Source of the DNA: Ettlia oleoabundans
Lineage: Eukaryota; Chlorophyta; Chlorophyceae; Chlamydomonadales
Direction: 5' to 3'
Assembly (NCBI GenBank): GCA_019693395.1
Contig: JAAMXP010001158.1
Location: 1 to 61,858, forward strand
Length of the DNA: 61,858 bases
Each line of letters starts with the position of its first letter. The first letter of the stretch is position 1. Position numbers and translations under genes: made by a program. Of this stretch, positions 47,768 to 60,200 are shown one piece after another. A model generated the notes under the pieces. The model saw nothing but the letters and a program-made list of their open reading frames with translations, made no database searches and was not told the origin of the DNA.

Positions 47768-49872
47768 TCAGACTGTGCTGGCACCCATTCGTGCCTCCGC
47801 CAATGCTGAACACTGCTGCTTGTGTCCACCCTTTTTCCAATGGTGAGCCTGGCATTGGCGGGAGCAGTAGAACACACTTTGGCAGCGGGAACATCGCTTG
47901 AGCTGGATAATGGGTTTGCCGCAGCAGGCACACATCTCCTGCTGCGGATGGATGCCAAGGTGGTGCTGCAGGTAAGCAGCTGTGCGCTTACTGGATGCTT
48001 GTTGAATGCTAGCACTTGAGGCCAGCAATCTTATGGATTCTGGAGAGGTTGCCAACGGCAGCTGCGCCTGACCGGGATGTGCCGCTGCAATCCCTTCACA
48101 GCAACCCAAAGCAGATTTCAGATGGTCCTGCAAGTTTTGCCAGACTGGGCGCAGCATCCACGGCTTGCACAATGCCGCTGCCTCTTTAGCCCGCGCCAGC
48201 AATAGCCGCACCTCCTCCAGGGACCAGCGTGGACCCTCAGCACCAGCCATCAGGCAAAACGCCAGCCCTGCCCGCGCTGTTGCTATAACAAAGAGGGCTG
48301 CATGGCAAGAAACAGCAATCGGGCCAGGCCACTCCTAGGTTGTGGCACAGATCAAAAGAACCATCACAGCCTGTGGCTGGGCACGGCAATCTCAAAATTT
48401 CGTGCTTCCGTGCAACGAATGGAGGTGCATTTGTGCAAGTAGCTTCCTGACAAAGCAACAGTCTGGCATCCGGTTGTGCACACCCAATACTCCTCACCAT
48501 TTGCCTGAGTCGCGTGCTCCAGGCACTTGCGGTGCGCAGCAGCTGCCTCCGGGTTGCCGCCAGATACATTACCCGAGTGCGTGGCACGCAAAAAGAGCAG
48601 CACAAGATGGTTCGACGGCAGCACAGACTCTAGCTGCTGCAAAGCTGACTCGGCGGTGCATAGGTAGTGCTGCTGCAGCCTGTACTTCAGTGTCCAGGCC
48701 ATTGTGGCAGCCTGCCACTGCTGCAGCAGACCCACCACACGCAGCTGTGCGGCACTGATCACTGGGTTGAAGCGAAGCGCAACTTGCATTTCTTCTAGAA
48801 CGGCTGCTGCAGCTGCTTGATCTGATGGCTAGCCGCCTGACGCCTCAAGCATGTGGTCCCAAGTACTCATCACCTCTCCACTGTTGGGGATCGTCATTGC
48901 GGGACAGTGCAGGAGGGCAACGCCCCCCAGGGCGTGGTTGGCAAGCGTCTGCCGAGGCCTGCCGGGCTGTAATGCAGCCGTTGCATCAAGAAACTCAAAT
49001 GCCTGTGAAGTGGAGGCAGGGCAGTTGATTGGATCACCAGCAAAGAGGCAAACACACATATGCAGGTGCATGTCGCTGCGTGCATGAACAATGTTGTGAC
49101 TTTGCCACAGGCGATGCAAGAATTGTGCTTTGGGAGGGCTTATGGAACAGTTGCACAGGTACCCTGTCACTGGGTTGAGTATTGCACAGGCACTCTGTGA
49201 AGGGGGTGCTAGATTGCAATAGGAAGGCTAAGCCATCACCAGTGCCAGGGCTCACCAAGTCCATCAGTAGAGTTTGAATGGTCGTGGTAATACCGCAGCC
49301 CAAGTCATATTGCAGGAGGCTGAGTTCTGATGCTGGAACAGCACCAAGGCCTCCATACCATGCCAGGGGTGTCAGGGGCATTGGCGGGCAGTGCGTGCCT
49401 GCTCTTGGTGCCAGCCAGCAACATCCTAAGGTTTATCTGCTGTAGTTCTTGGCGGCGTTGTGCAGGACCAGCGTGCGGGTGCTGGATGCCTAGGCTTCGC
49501 CAGCAGCAACACACAGACCTGCAGCTTTTCCTTCTGGCTCAGGCCCGTGCGTGGCCGCCCGCTATCATCCAGCAGGATGCGGTGCATCTCCTCGTAATAA
49601 CCCATGCCCTCAATGAAGCCCTCTGTTGAGAACATGCAAGGGCATTGTAAACGCACACATTGAGCGAGGCACGCGGAGGGCAAGCGCAGCAAGAAGCGTG
49701 CGATGCTGGCTGGCCGTCTGAGACAAAGTCGCGGCACCTGGAGGTCGGGTGCACCCGTGTACTGTTCCACTTTCAACAGCCTCCGGGCATTCTCCACACG
49801 CTCTCTCGCAAACTCATCCAGCTGCCAAGGCATCCTGACTTGCACCTGTGGGAGAGGTTGCGTGGACGACAT
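47768..49872 (-). CDS. MYND-type zinc finger protein (possible in-frame stop)
   Basis: The last exon (ORF from 48250) ends in a textbook MYND finger: CACCGKP, RCSRCQSVFYCSRQCQ, HHWKKGGHKQQC, with all eight zinc ligands. MYND fingers bind Pro-rich partner proteins, and such genes are numerous in green algae. Upstream exons on the same strand include 49872-49755 and 49622-49519 (in phase; EGMGYYEEMHRILLDDSGRPRT), one ending at 49256 (LSLLQYDLGCGITTTIQTLL), one starting at 49002 (AFEFLDATAALQPG), and an Ala/Leu-rich helical region (VLEEMQVALRFNPV, AESALQQLESVLPSNH). The body looks helical and repeat-like without a named domain. Exons in the middle could not be phased fully. A TAG at 48829-48831 interrupts an otherwise open frame between two of these blocks. 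The finger exon might also be a separate small gene. Confidence 0.6.
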
Positions 49873-51517
49873 GCTGGGGAGTGAGCGCCAAGCGCTGTGC
49901 CGGCAGCTGTGGCGGCTAGGGAGCCGCGCAGACGGCTCAACAAGGTTGCTGGGAGGCCGCCGCACAATTGAAGGGATTGGTAGGAAACGGCCAGCGCCGT
50001 AGACAGCAAGGGTTGCCTCGAGAGCACTCCCACGCCGGCCTCCATATCTGATCCAAAGCTAAATACCTGCCAAAGGCTGAGACGGCTCTGTCTGCCTGGC
50101 CCGCGAAGGCTTGGTGGACTAGCTTGAGGGAGATGGGCGGCCTCTCCGTGAATAGACAGAAGGGTGACGGGGTGCCTTACACACGATTATACACCTTTGG
50201 AAGCTCACCAGGCTAAGAAAGAGCAACCTGGGGCCTTTCTCGCGCCAGATAAGCGCCGCTCAGCGGACCTGACTCAGCGGCAGCGGCAGCACAGAGCGTG
50301 ACTAGTTACGGGGTCATGGAACCAGTGGCTGTGGGTCGTACTCTCCTTATCAGTTCTCTATTACATGTGATGCATGACACCATCATGCCTGGAATGCGGT
50401 GACTCAAACAGCAGGGTTCTGCAAGCCATTCTGAATCGCCGCATCGGCTTTCGCATCTGGTTCTCCAAGCAACGATAATCCAGATGGTTCAACAACAAAG
50501 TTGCCTCAACGAAAGCATGCGTTCTTGTTGCCGCAGCGCTCGGATTTTCCCAGTTTGACCCCCTTGTTGTAATCATAGCACTTGTCGCACTTCATTTTTG
50601 CCTGGCGGGAGGGCGGACCTGTTGGGGGCCTGCACAGCCAGAGGGTGCAGGGAACGAGCTGTAAACCCCTCACACCCTGCCAAAGCGAGTTTGAGCTCTT
50701 CAACTTGGCAAACATTGCCCTTCGCTTCGCAGATTACTGCCAGTCTGGTCCACTGCTATTGGTGCAGACAGTATTAGTAATGCTGTCAGTCCAGCAACCC
50801 CAACACGGCCAACACAGTCAGCACAGGAGTGAGACACCCCCTGCTTGCCACCACCACCATCCTGCATACCTGTAGGTGTGGCGGTCTGGGTCAGTGTCCC
50901 CGCTTTCCCTGGGCCCAGCCTGGTGTTGTTCTTGTAGCCAGGGGTGTTGTCATTCCAACCAGATGGACTCCCCATATCGCCTTGATTGCACTGGCAATCA
51001 GCTCCAAACACGACAAATGTGATTTTAGTTCCTTACACAGATACCAGGAGGCGCCGGCTGCATGCCTCGTTACAAGGTGGCGGCGCTGTGCCCGCTGAGA
51101 CAGCGATGCGGCTGCGGCTGGCTTTGCTCCATATGCCAGGCAGCCAGAAGTCTGCTTCCACTGGCACGTTCCTTTATCAGCAGTTCCTGTCTTCAATTGC
51201 CCCAACACTCTGTTCGTCAAGCAAGTCATATGAGACGGTCTTGCCAGCTCCTCCCTTGAGATTGCTTTGTCCGGCTGCATGCACCCTTCATGAAGCCAAA
51301 CGTCACAAGGTCTGACACATCACTTTGAGGTCTTCTACATGATTTAAACATTATACCTATGAAGCACAGGTTGGGATGGTCTGCAGCAGCAAGCATCTGG
51401 GTGCGAATGCTGGTTGGGCAGACCCCAGCTTGGCGGGCTGACGCTTTAAAAAACAGATGATAATATTGCCAGAAGCACTGTGTCATTGATTGAACAAGTA
51501 GTTGCAGCAGATCTGAC
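49873..51517. other. Intergenic region without a supported gene
   Basis: No family is recognised on either strand. A minus-strand open frame ending at 50506 has a Cys pattern (MKCDKCYDYNKG, SERCGNKNAC) but is too short to call. TTACA occurs at 51033 and 51069, downstream of the SDR gene. Confidence 0.4.
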
Positions 51518-51644
51518 TCATTGAAATCCTTGAACTGCTGGGTCTGAGACGCGTGTGCCTGGGCCACCATATGCGCTGCCGCTACTGCCAGCACCACTGG
51601 TGACTGCCGCCAGCAATGCACACTGCTGCTTGTGCCCCCCCGTC
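51518..51644 (-). pseudogene. Relic of a MYND finger C-terminal exon
   Basis: Directly after a TTGTAG acceptor the frame reads TGGHKQQCALLAAV and continues to a stop about 30 residues on. TGGHK-x-x-C is the conserved end of MYND fingers and resembles the GGHKQQCSALAEA end of the intact MYND gene 3.8 kb away. No exon with the first zinc ligands exists in the 76 bases before the SDR gene's stop, so this is an isolated tail, presumably from a duplicated copy. Confidence 0.5.
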
Positions 51645-51720
51645 CTACAACATTGAGATTTGAGCGCCAGGCTATGCATGCACAGGGCCCTTTGATATGT
51701 GATATTTGCAATGGCTTGCT

Positions 51721-53955
51721 TCAGACCCAGCCGCCGCCCGTCACCTCCAATGTCTGCCCGGTGATGTATGAGGCATATGGAGAGGCTACCAGTAGCATTG
51801 CGCCTGCTGCCTCCTCTGGTGCTCCCACCCGCCCCAGTGGAATGAGCTGCTTTGCTGCCGCAGCAACCCCGTCGGCCTGCGCACAGCGAGCAGGGTGGCG
51901 GGACAGGAGTGTGCGTCATGCAGCACACTTCAGCATTGTTGCACGTGCTGGAGCGGCGATGGCGATCTCGGACCTTCCTAAAAGTAAGTAGCTACAAGGT
52001 CGGGTGAGCTTTTAATTCACCGTCAGTGGTACGTAGCCTAGCTAAAGTGGCAGATACCGGTCAGCTGCCTATACACCTCGCAGAGCTGGGTAGGAAGCTG
52101 CAGCTAAGGTCCCAACATTTGATTGTCATCCAGTGACACACCTGCGGGAGCCCCAGCTTCACCTTCTCGCCATCCACCTCAATGATGCTGCCTTTATCTT
52201 TTGACTGGACCAGTCTGCAGGCATTAGTGAGGAGCGACTGTTGAGTGCAGAGCGACTGTTGAGTTCCAGTAGAATAGCTTTATGCCCAAGAAAAGCACAC
52301 AACAAAAGAAAGGTGGCTGAGTGAGGGCAACCCCCAAGGCCAGTTACTCATGTCCCGCCTTCCTTCATGCTGTCTGCACCGTGCTGATGTTAACAAGCAC
52401 CTGGACTCCACCGTCTTTAGCTCCCAAGTGTGCGCTGTCCCCGCCTTTGCGCTGGACACATACACGTTGCCCACCTGGTGTTGATGTAGCCAAAAGCCAG
52501 GGCATTGCAGCGTATGCCAAAGGGGCCCCACTCCTTGGCCACCACCCTGGTCAATCCCAGCACGCCTGCCTTGGCTGTTGCATAGTTGGCTTGACCCACC
52601 AAGCCGTGTGTGCCTGCATATGCAACGACAGTGAGCACTCAGTAGCAGGATACCTGCTGTGTTGCGGGCGCAACAGCAGTACATATTGTTGTCAATGCAC
52701 GGATACCCACCTGTCACCTAGCACAACACAGACACAGCGACCAAAGCACGGCGCAACTCGCACATGCAACCAGCCAAGCACGTACTTAGCCACCGACCAC
52801 CATCCCACCTGATACGGAGGAGACGATGATGATACAACGGGGCTGTGGCCTCCCCCCAGCCTCTATCTCAGCCTTGGCTGCGTCACGCATGTGTGGAGCT
52901 GCTGCCTGCAACACCTCAGCAAGCGGTTGGCAGCCAACACGTGATGATGGTAATTCACGCACAAAAGGGAACACGCTCAGCGCGGCTGTTTTTGCACACC
53001 CAAACACCCACGTGTAGCAGCAAAATTTACCAGCCGAAACCCATCCCATCACGGCATCATGGCGATGCTTGCCTGTATTAGGCGAAAGGGCGCTGTGCAG
53101 TGCACAGCCAGCATCGCATCCCACTGCTTGCCGCTCTGCTTGTGAAGCATGCCGTCCCTGCAAGCGCAAAAGCGCGCATACGCGCCGTTGAATCCTTGTT
53201 GCAGCACTGTGCAAGCCGGATTAATGAGGGACACACTGCACCACAGGAAAAGCATGTAGCCTCACGCACAACAAAGTTCCTCCCGGTTCCCAATGCATCC
53301 CAGCCAACCCACCAGGTGAACCCCGCGTTGTTGACAAGGATGTGCAGCCCTCCAAATGTGTCAACCGCCGCATCCACCACTTTTTCAGGAAAATTCGGGT
53401 CTGTGACATCCCCAGGCACTGCGATGGCTGCTCCACAGCTGTTTCGAATGAAGTCGGCTGTGGCCTGAGCCTTGGCTGCATCCAAATCTGTAACCACCAC
53501 CTTGGCGCCCTGCTGAGCAAACAGGATGGCGGCCTGCAAGGCACAGCGGATGAGATAAAGGCAGTGGGATTGACAGGGCAAAGGGACAGGCATGAGTCGG
53601 CCCGCCATTGTGCATCTGTTGTGGCTCATTTGGTACTATCGCCAGGTGCCCACCGGGAGCTGTGGACTGCAAGCAAGTCCTGCAACGCAGATTTGCTCAC
53701 CGCCTTGCCGATGCCGATGCCTGCGCCTGTAATGATGGCAACCTGGTTCAATAGCAGGCGCCCTGGCTCATAGTTGAAGCATTTTTGGTGAAAAGCTGAC
53801 TGTGCAGTCTCTGCACTGTTGCGTGGGCGGCAGCTTGCCGCCGCCGCTGCCGTGTGTTGTCGCTCAAGCCCGGTGCTGTTACTGCTGCTTTGTGTATTCA
53901 AATGTGCCGCTAGCCTGGCCAACCGGCCTGCGGCTGCGGTGTGTGCTTGCGACAT
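51721..53955 (-). CDS. Short-chain dehydrogenase/reductase, FabG-like, with N-terminal targeting sequence
   Basis: Seven exons (53955-53701, 53533-53313, 53157-53073, 52905-52809, 52613-52475, 52214-52142, 51876-51721) join in phase to 341 residues. The first 70 are Ala/Ser/Arg-rich with few acidic residues, a likely plastid or mitochondrial presequence. The classical SDR motifs follow: ITGAGIGIG (nucleotide binding), VTDLDAA, NNAG, IIIVSSVSG with the active-site Ser, and YATAKAG with Tyr and Lys. The end, GRVGAPEEAAGAMLLVAS and YITGQTLEVTGGG, is typical of 3-oxoacyl-ACP reductases. An extra stretch (KDKGSIIEVDGEKVKLGLPQ) precedes it. The substrate could be 3-oxoacyl-ACP in fatty-acid synthesis or another ketone. 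The third intron has a GC donor (ATACAG then GCAAGC). It diverges from DIS3. Confidence 0.87.
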
Positions 53956-54252
53956 GAGCAGAGAGGATGTCTGCGAAACGGGGGTGTGCAGGTCGGCTTC
54001 ACTATGCCATGATGTCAAGCAAATACTGCAATGTAGGCGGGCCGAGATCTGTCTCAATTTTGGAAGTCCAGCTCACCTCGGACAGCCTGGCAGTCTGCTC
54101 TAGCATGCTCTAGTTGCCTGTAGGTATATGATGAACAATGATCATTTCTACCCAGTGGTATGCAGGTCTGTGGTATTCGCTGAGGGCCTTGGCCAAGTCG
54201 AGTGGCCGCCTCTTGGCCACAACTGAGCTCGCCGAGGCGGAATATAGCAAAC
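53956..54252. promoter_or_regulatory. Short divergent promoter region of SDR and DIS3 genes
   Basis: Only 297 bases lie between the two start codons, so the two genes must share or abut their promoters. No defined element is seen. Confidence 0.5.
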
Positions 54253-57200
54253 ATGCTGCAGAGCAGGAGCTTCGTAAAAAAGACCAAGAAGGGCAAAGTG
54301 TTGAAGGTGGGACACCATATGCCGTCCGAGTTGCGCCTGGCACGTCGCAGGACACCCACTGAGCAGCCTGAAGGAGAGATAGCTGTGGGACACGGCCCGG
54401 ACCAAGCCGCACAATCGATGCATTGCGCATGTTCACTGCCGCCACCTCAGGCAACCCGCCAGGATCACCGCTGAGTAATCCACCCTCATGCACCTGCCCG
54501 CCGTGCAGGTTGTGCGTGAGCACTACCTGCGCGATGACATCCACAGTGGCACCCCGCTAGACCCTGAGTGTCCATCGGAGGCCTGCAAGCTGAGCGGGGA
54601 GGCGGCGCACTACCTGGTGGTGGACACAAACGTGGTGCTGCACCAGGTGGGTGGTATGGTGACGACCTATGCCCTTAGCTATGGGTTATTACTCAATTGT
54701 TGTTTGGTGTGGTAAGAGCAACTGTCTTTGCGTTTGTGGCTGTTGCATGGCTTTCAGTTGTATTCGTGGCTCTGCTTGACTACCCTAACATTTGTTGCTC
54801 CTATGTGGGTGCGTGTTTTGTGGGCGTGCAGCAAGGGATTGAGGTGGAGTGCAGGCTACTTGAAACAGCATGTTGTTCATCACGCGTACTGTGCGTGTCT
54901 TCGCTTGGCTCACACTTGAACGAATGCTATGCTGTGTTACAGTACTGCCACCCGCGCCCAATTTACCCAGCCAACCAGAACACTGTTCACATTTTGCCCA
55001 CAGTTGCTGCCGCATCACCCCAACTGTACCCCACACACAGATGGATTTGCTGGAGCACCCCGCTGTGCATGATGTGGTTGTGCTAAGCGTGGTGTTGGAG
55101 GAGGTGAAGGCACGCAACAGCAGCGTGTACCAGCGTTTACGCCAGCTCATAGCGGCGGAGGCAAAGCGCTTTTTCGTGTTTGCCAACGAACATCACAGGT
55201 GAGGAAGAAATGTCTGTTGTTTGTTGGCTCTGGCTAGTGCATTTGTGGTGCTTGGGGTAGTGTTTTGTGAGCGCGAGAAAGATGACTACGACTGTGCATG
55301 CCTTTTGACCGCTGGCGCAGAGCAGCACTTGCCAGTGGTGGGCCACTTAACTGCTGCCTGCGACACAATATGTGCACTACTGCGTATTTCTGCTGACGGT
55401 TGTGGAGTTGCAAGTTATCACTCTTGGGCCGCTTTGTCTTTGCAGGGAGACGTATGTGCAGCAGCAGGCGGGGGAGAGCCCCAACGATCGCAACGACCGA
55501 GCCATTCGAGTGGCGGCATCATGGTACACGCACCGCCTGCCGGGGCACAAGGTGCGAAAGTTGTGTGGCTGGCTGTATGAAGACCAGGGTGTTAGTGCAG
55601 CGTTTGAGTCTAGCTCGGCGCGAGGGCAGGAAGGGCAGGTTGTGACTGCTGCCTTCACATCCACTTTGCCTGTTGTGGATGCAAGTAATGCGCCACACCC
55701 TCTGACCTGGTCACTCCTTGCTGTGCCATGTTGTTCCACGTGATGCCCAGCTGCGACTCAATTATCTGCCCACAAATTCGCAGGTCATCCTTCTCACTGA
55801 TGATGCCGACAACCGGCGCAAGGCGGGGCAGGATGGGGTAGAAGCGCTCGGCACAGCAGCCTACGCTCGGCAGCGCGCGGCAGAGCAGCCCGAGCTGCAA
55901 GACCTCGTGGCCGCAGCTGCTGCAGGTCGTAATGAGGACGATCAGGGCGAGGAAGCAGGAGAAGCAACAGTAGACGGCGGGCCTGCCGCGGGGGGCAGTC
56001 GCGGCGGCAAGGCGGGGGCGGGGCGGGCTGCCAAGCGGCAGCGAGTGTATGAGGAGCACCGCCCCATGAGCGACATCACCGCGGGCATCAAGGCGGGGAG
56101 GTACCACCAGGGATCACTGAGGTGCGCGCAAGTTGGCAAACTGCCTGTATCGCGTCCTGCTCTCGCTTTGCAGCAAAGACCAAGCCGCCCTGCACCTGCC
56201 CCGGCATACACCCTGCTTTGCCGTCCCATACCCTGCCAGCAACTTGGCGCTAACCTTCGACTCACTCCTCCTTGCCTCGGCCCTCACCCACCTCTTTCTG
56301 TGCTCCTTCCCAACTATTGTGCCTCCTGGTAGCCCCATTGTGTCCTTACCCCGCCTGTGCACCCATGTGCAGGGTCAACCGCTTCAATCCGTTTGAGGGC
56401 TGGGTGGGGTCGGAGTCAGTGGGACAGGACATCTTGATTAGCGGACGAATAGACATGAACCGAGCCATGGAGGGGGATGTGGTGGCGGGTAGGTGCAACC
56501 TGATTAAAACAAGCATCACAACTGGATGCTTGGGCGGCGTGATGATGCTTGTCAGGGGATGCAGTTTGCTACCCCTGGGGCCTCCCTAAAAGGCTGGCTC
56601 TGTGGCCTCCTCACAACATTGCCTCTGCGTCCTCCCTTGCCTCCACCACGACTGCAGTGGAGCTGCTTCCCGAGGAGCGCTGGCGGGGACCATCCAACAA
56701 GCTGCCTGCGGGGGCGGCTGCTGGCGGGGATGCGGGTGACGCATTAGAGGCTGGTGCAGGGGAGGAGGAGGGGCAGGCAGCGCCTGAGGGGGCACACATT
56801 GCGCAGGTTGGTGTACGGGAAAAAGGTGTGGTTTACTATTTTTTTTGTCTGCGTTCACTTGGCTTTGGTGATAGTCACGGCAGCCCTGTCCTTGGCTGCA
56901 CGCACTGTGGCTGCCTTGCGCTTTGCCCCACTGGTTGCTCTCACTCTGGACAGCTCTGCACACCCTGTTTTCGCTGGTGCCTACTTGTGAGCTTGCCTGC
57001 CTCCTGCCTGCCTGGTTGCCTTCCTACATCTCATAATACATCCACGTACATGTCCTGAACACCCTCTGCATGCCTGCCTGCCGCAGGTCGACCCAGGAGA
57101 GCACTATGGCGAGGATGCAGCGGCGGCAGGCGGCGGGGATAAGCGGCCCACAGGTGCGTGCATGCTCAGCGCCTGTGCCTGGCAGCAGGCTGGGTCTTAT

Positions 57201-60200
57201 CAGCCAAACCGTGGGGCAGCGTGGGTGGGCGAGGTGAACAGCCTGCAATAGCTTACTGTTCTGAACCTGCCAGCCTGATTTGGTGGGAATTTCGCTCATC
57301 CAGATGATGTTGGGTTATATACTGTGGGGCTGCCTGGCATGTGCAGGCAAAGTGGTGGGCATCATCAAGCGTAACTGGCGGACGAGGGGGTACTGCGGCT
57401 CACTGCAGGTACACTGCCGCCGATATGCAGTGCCAAAGTTATTCACATTGGATGGGCAGCTGCACAACTCTGGTGTGCCATGGTGTTGTGGTGGTTTGGA
57501 TTTTAGGGGCGTGCTACGCCACTGACTGGCATCGTGCCTATCTGTCACCAATTCGTTGCCCGCTGCTTTCCAAGCTGCTTGCTGCAACCCCGCCCCCACT
57601 GACCGAAGCCAACTGCACTCGCTTATGCTGTTGCACTTGCGCTCCCGCCCTGCGCGCCCCTGCAGCCATTGCAATCAGCGCCAGGAGGGAGTGCCAATCA
57701 CACCCACAGCGTGCTTTTCTGCCCGGTGGAGCGACGCTTTCCGTATATCCGCATACAGACACGGCAGGCAAGCTGTTCACAACTCACAACCGGCCCAGTT
57801 GTTGTTACTGTTGCGGAACCCCTGGTGCCTGGGGTCACCATTGAGCCACAGTCCAGCTTTGGGAAGGCCTTGCCAACCCCTGCCTGGCTTGTATGTCATC
57901 GCTGCAACTTCCTGTCCTCACTTGTGGGAGCGTGTCTCCACCTTGCTTGCACGGTTGCCACCTGTTCGCCTCTTGCACCCCACTTCCAATGCTCCGTGGC
58001 CCCATTGCTGGCTTCCTTCCCTTGGTTACTGGTACTGCAAGTTCTGTGTCACTTCCCTTCCCACCACCCCTGGTCCTTTCAACCCACCCTGTCCTATCCG
58101 CAGGCTGCCACCCTTGCCGACAAGCGCATCGTGGTGGCTGTTGATTGCTGGGAGGCAGACAGCCTTTACCCCAGCGGTCATTATGTGCGCACACTAGGGG
58201 CCATTGGCGACAAGGAGACGGAGACAGAGGTGTGGAATAATGGAAAGAAAGGGTCGTGTCGGTGTGTGGTCTTGCTGTGCAGGGCAGGGCTGGTGCTGTT
58301 GGGATGCTTTGTTTGAACTATCGAAAAGGAAGCAGTGGGGCGTATGGGGCGGCAATGGTGAAGTTGGGTTGTTTCGTAAATTAAGGAAGGGAACGAGAGA
58401 GCGAGAGAGATAGAGGAGGCACAACAGGTGCAGGGGGATTGGGCAGGGCACAACCCATGGCATGCTGCCTTGCAATGGCGCACTTCACTCTCAAGTGCTT
58501 CATTGCATCGTTGCCTCTCCTCTGTTCGCATCCTCGACCCATGCACCTGCCTGTGTTTGCCGCCCTGAATATGGGATCGTGTCCACAGGTGCTGCTGATT
58601 GAGAACGACATCAACACCAACCCCTTCACCGCCGCCGTGCACGCCTGCGTGCCGCCGCTTCCCTGGACCGTCAGCGAGGCAGACCTTTCCGATCCCAACA
58701 GGTGAGCCAAAAGCATGGGGCATGTCGCTGCTGGTAGGCTGTTTCAGGGCTGGCGAAGTCAAAACGCATTGGCCTGCAATATGGATGCACGCCTGGTTTG
58801 GCTTGCAGTTGGCAGCTGGCTGTCTGTCGCCGCCCTTTGTTATCAGTAATTGATTCCAGAGCGAAAAATCCTCATACCCATCCTTAACTTTTGCATTTGC
58901 AGGGCTGATCTGCGTCACCTGGCGGTGTGCAGCGTTGACCCGCCTGGCTGCAAGGACATTGACGACGCGCTGCACGTGCGGCAACTGCCCAACGGAAATT
59001 ACGAGCTGGGTGAGCCGGTTGTGCGTGGCATATCTCTCTGTGGAGCGGTCGGCATTACAGTGCGCCACAGGACATGCCCTGCATGCTGCCCAAAGCAGGG
59101 AACAGTAGCACGATGGACCTGGCAGCTGTGTTGTGCTTTCCATCAACCTGCCCTGCCCTTTCATCACAGTCAGTGCGCTGCCCACCCTCCATCCCGCAGG
59201 TGTGCACATTGCGGATGTCACCAACTTTGTGCACCCCGCCACAGCCATGGACGCAGAGGCATCAGAGAGGTGGGCTTCACCTCAGTTCTCCTTGTGGCTG
59301 TCCTGATTGATGACTTATCGAAGTTGTTTTTGGGCTACATGGCTGGTCCGTCTGCCTGCTGCGCATGTGCCTGGCTGAAGTTTCAACGAGTTTGTGCTGC
59401 AGCACCACCATTAACTGCGACCCTCCTTGCAATGAAGGCGCTCCAGAGACCGTTGTAGCTGATTGCCCCTCCCCCTACCTGCACGCCTCTCCCTCCCCTT
59501 CCGCAGAGCCACCACTGTGTACCTGGTGCAGCGGCGCATAGATATGCTGCCCAAGCCGCTCACTGAGGACATCTGCTCCCTGCGGTAAGTCAAGTTGCTT
59601 GCTTGCTTATCACTGCTGCATCTTTCGAGTGTGAGGTTGGCCATACCTGGCACTGTGCTATGGTGGGCGGAGAAAGCAGAGGGCTGTCCACTCTCTGCAG
59701 CCGTGGGGCAGTGGCAGTAGGGCTGAGGGTTCATTCATAAACCTGCTGTGCCTGCTGCAGTGCCGATGTGGAGCGGCTGGCGTTCTCGGTGATCTGGGAG
59801 GTGACGGCTGAGGCTGAGGTGGGTGGATGGCTGCGCTGTGGGTGATGCCATAGCGTCGTGGGCTGCAAGGTGGATCCCGCATCTATTTTGATGGGAGCCC
59901 TGCAGACCACACAGCATGCACGCAATTATGGGATGCTCTCATGCATGTACATAGCAAGCTTGCAGGTGTACATCACTCACAAATTTTGCCCAGCGAGCAT
60001 AGCCTGCATAGCATGGGTGATCAAGCCAGGCAAAAAGCAGAGGCCAGCGACATACGGCATGAGCTGGCCTCTCGTCACGCCTTGGCATAGCAAACAGCGG
60101 TGACTAAAGTGGGCACGGTGAATGATCCAATGATCTGTCGCTCAATCCACGCCGCAACACACTGCACCCCCTAATGCAACTGCAAGCACCCCTTCATCAC

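Noticed and set aside
51226..51260. P-loop-like GGAGKT in a minus-strand frame
   Set aside because: It is short, ends at a stop soon after, and no other ATPase motif is near; a chance match.
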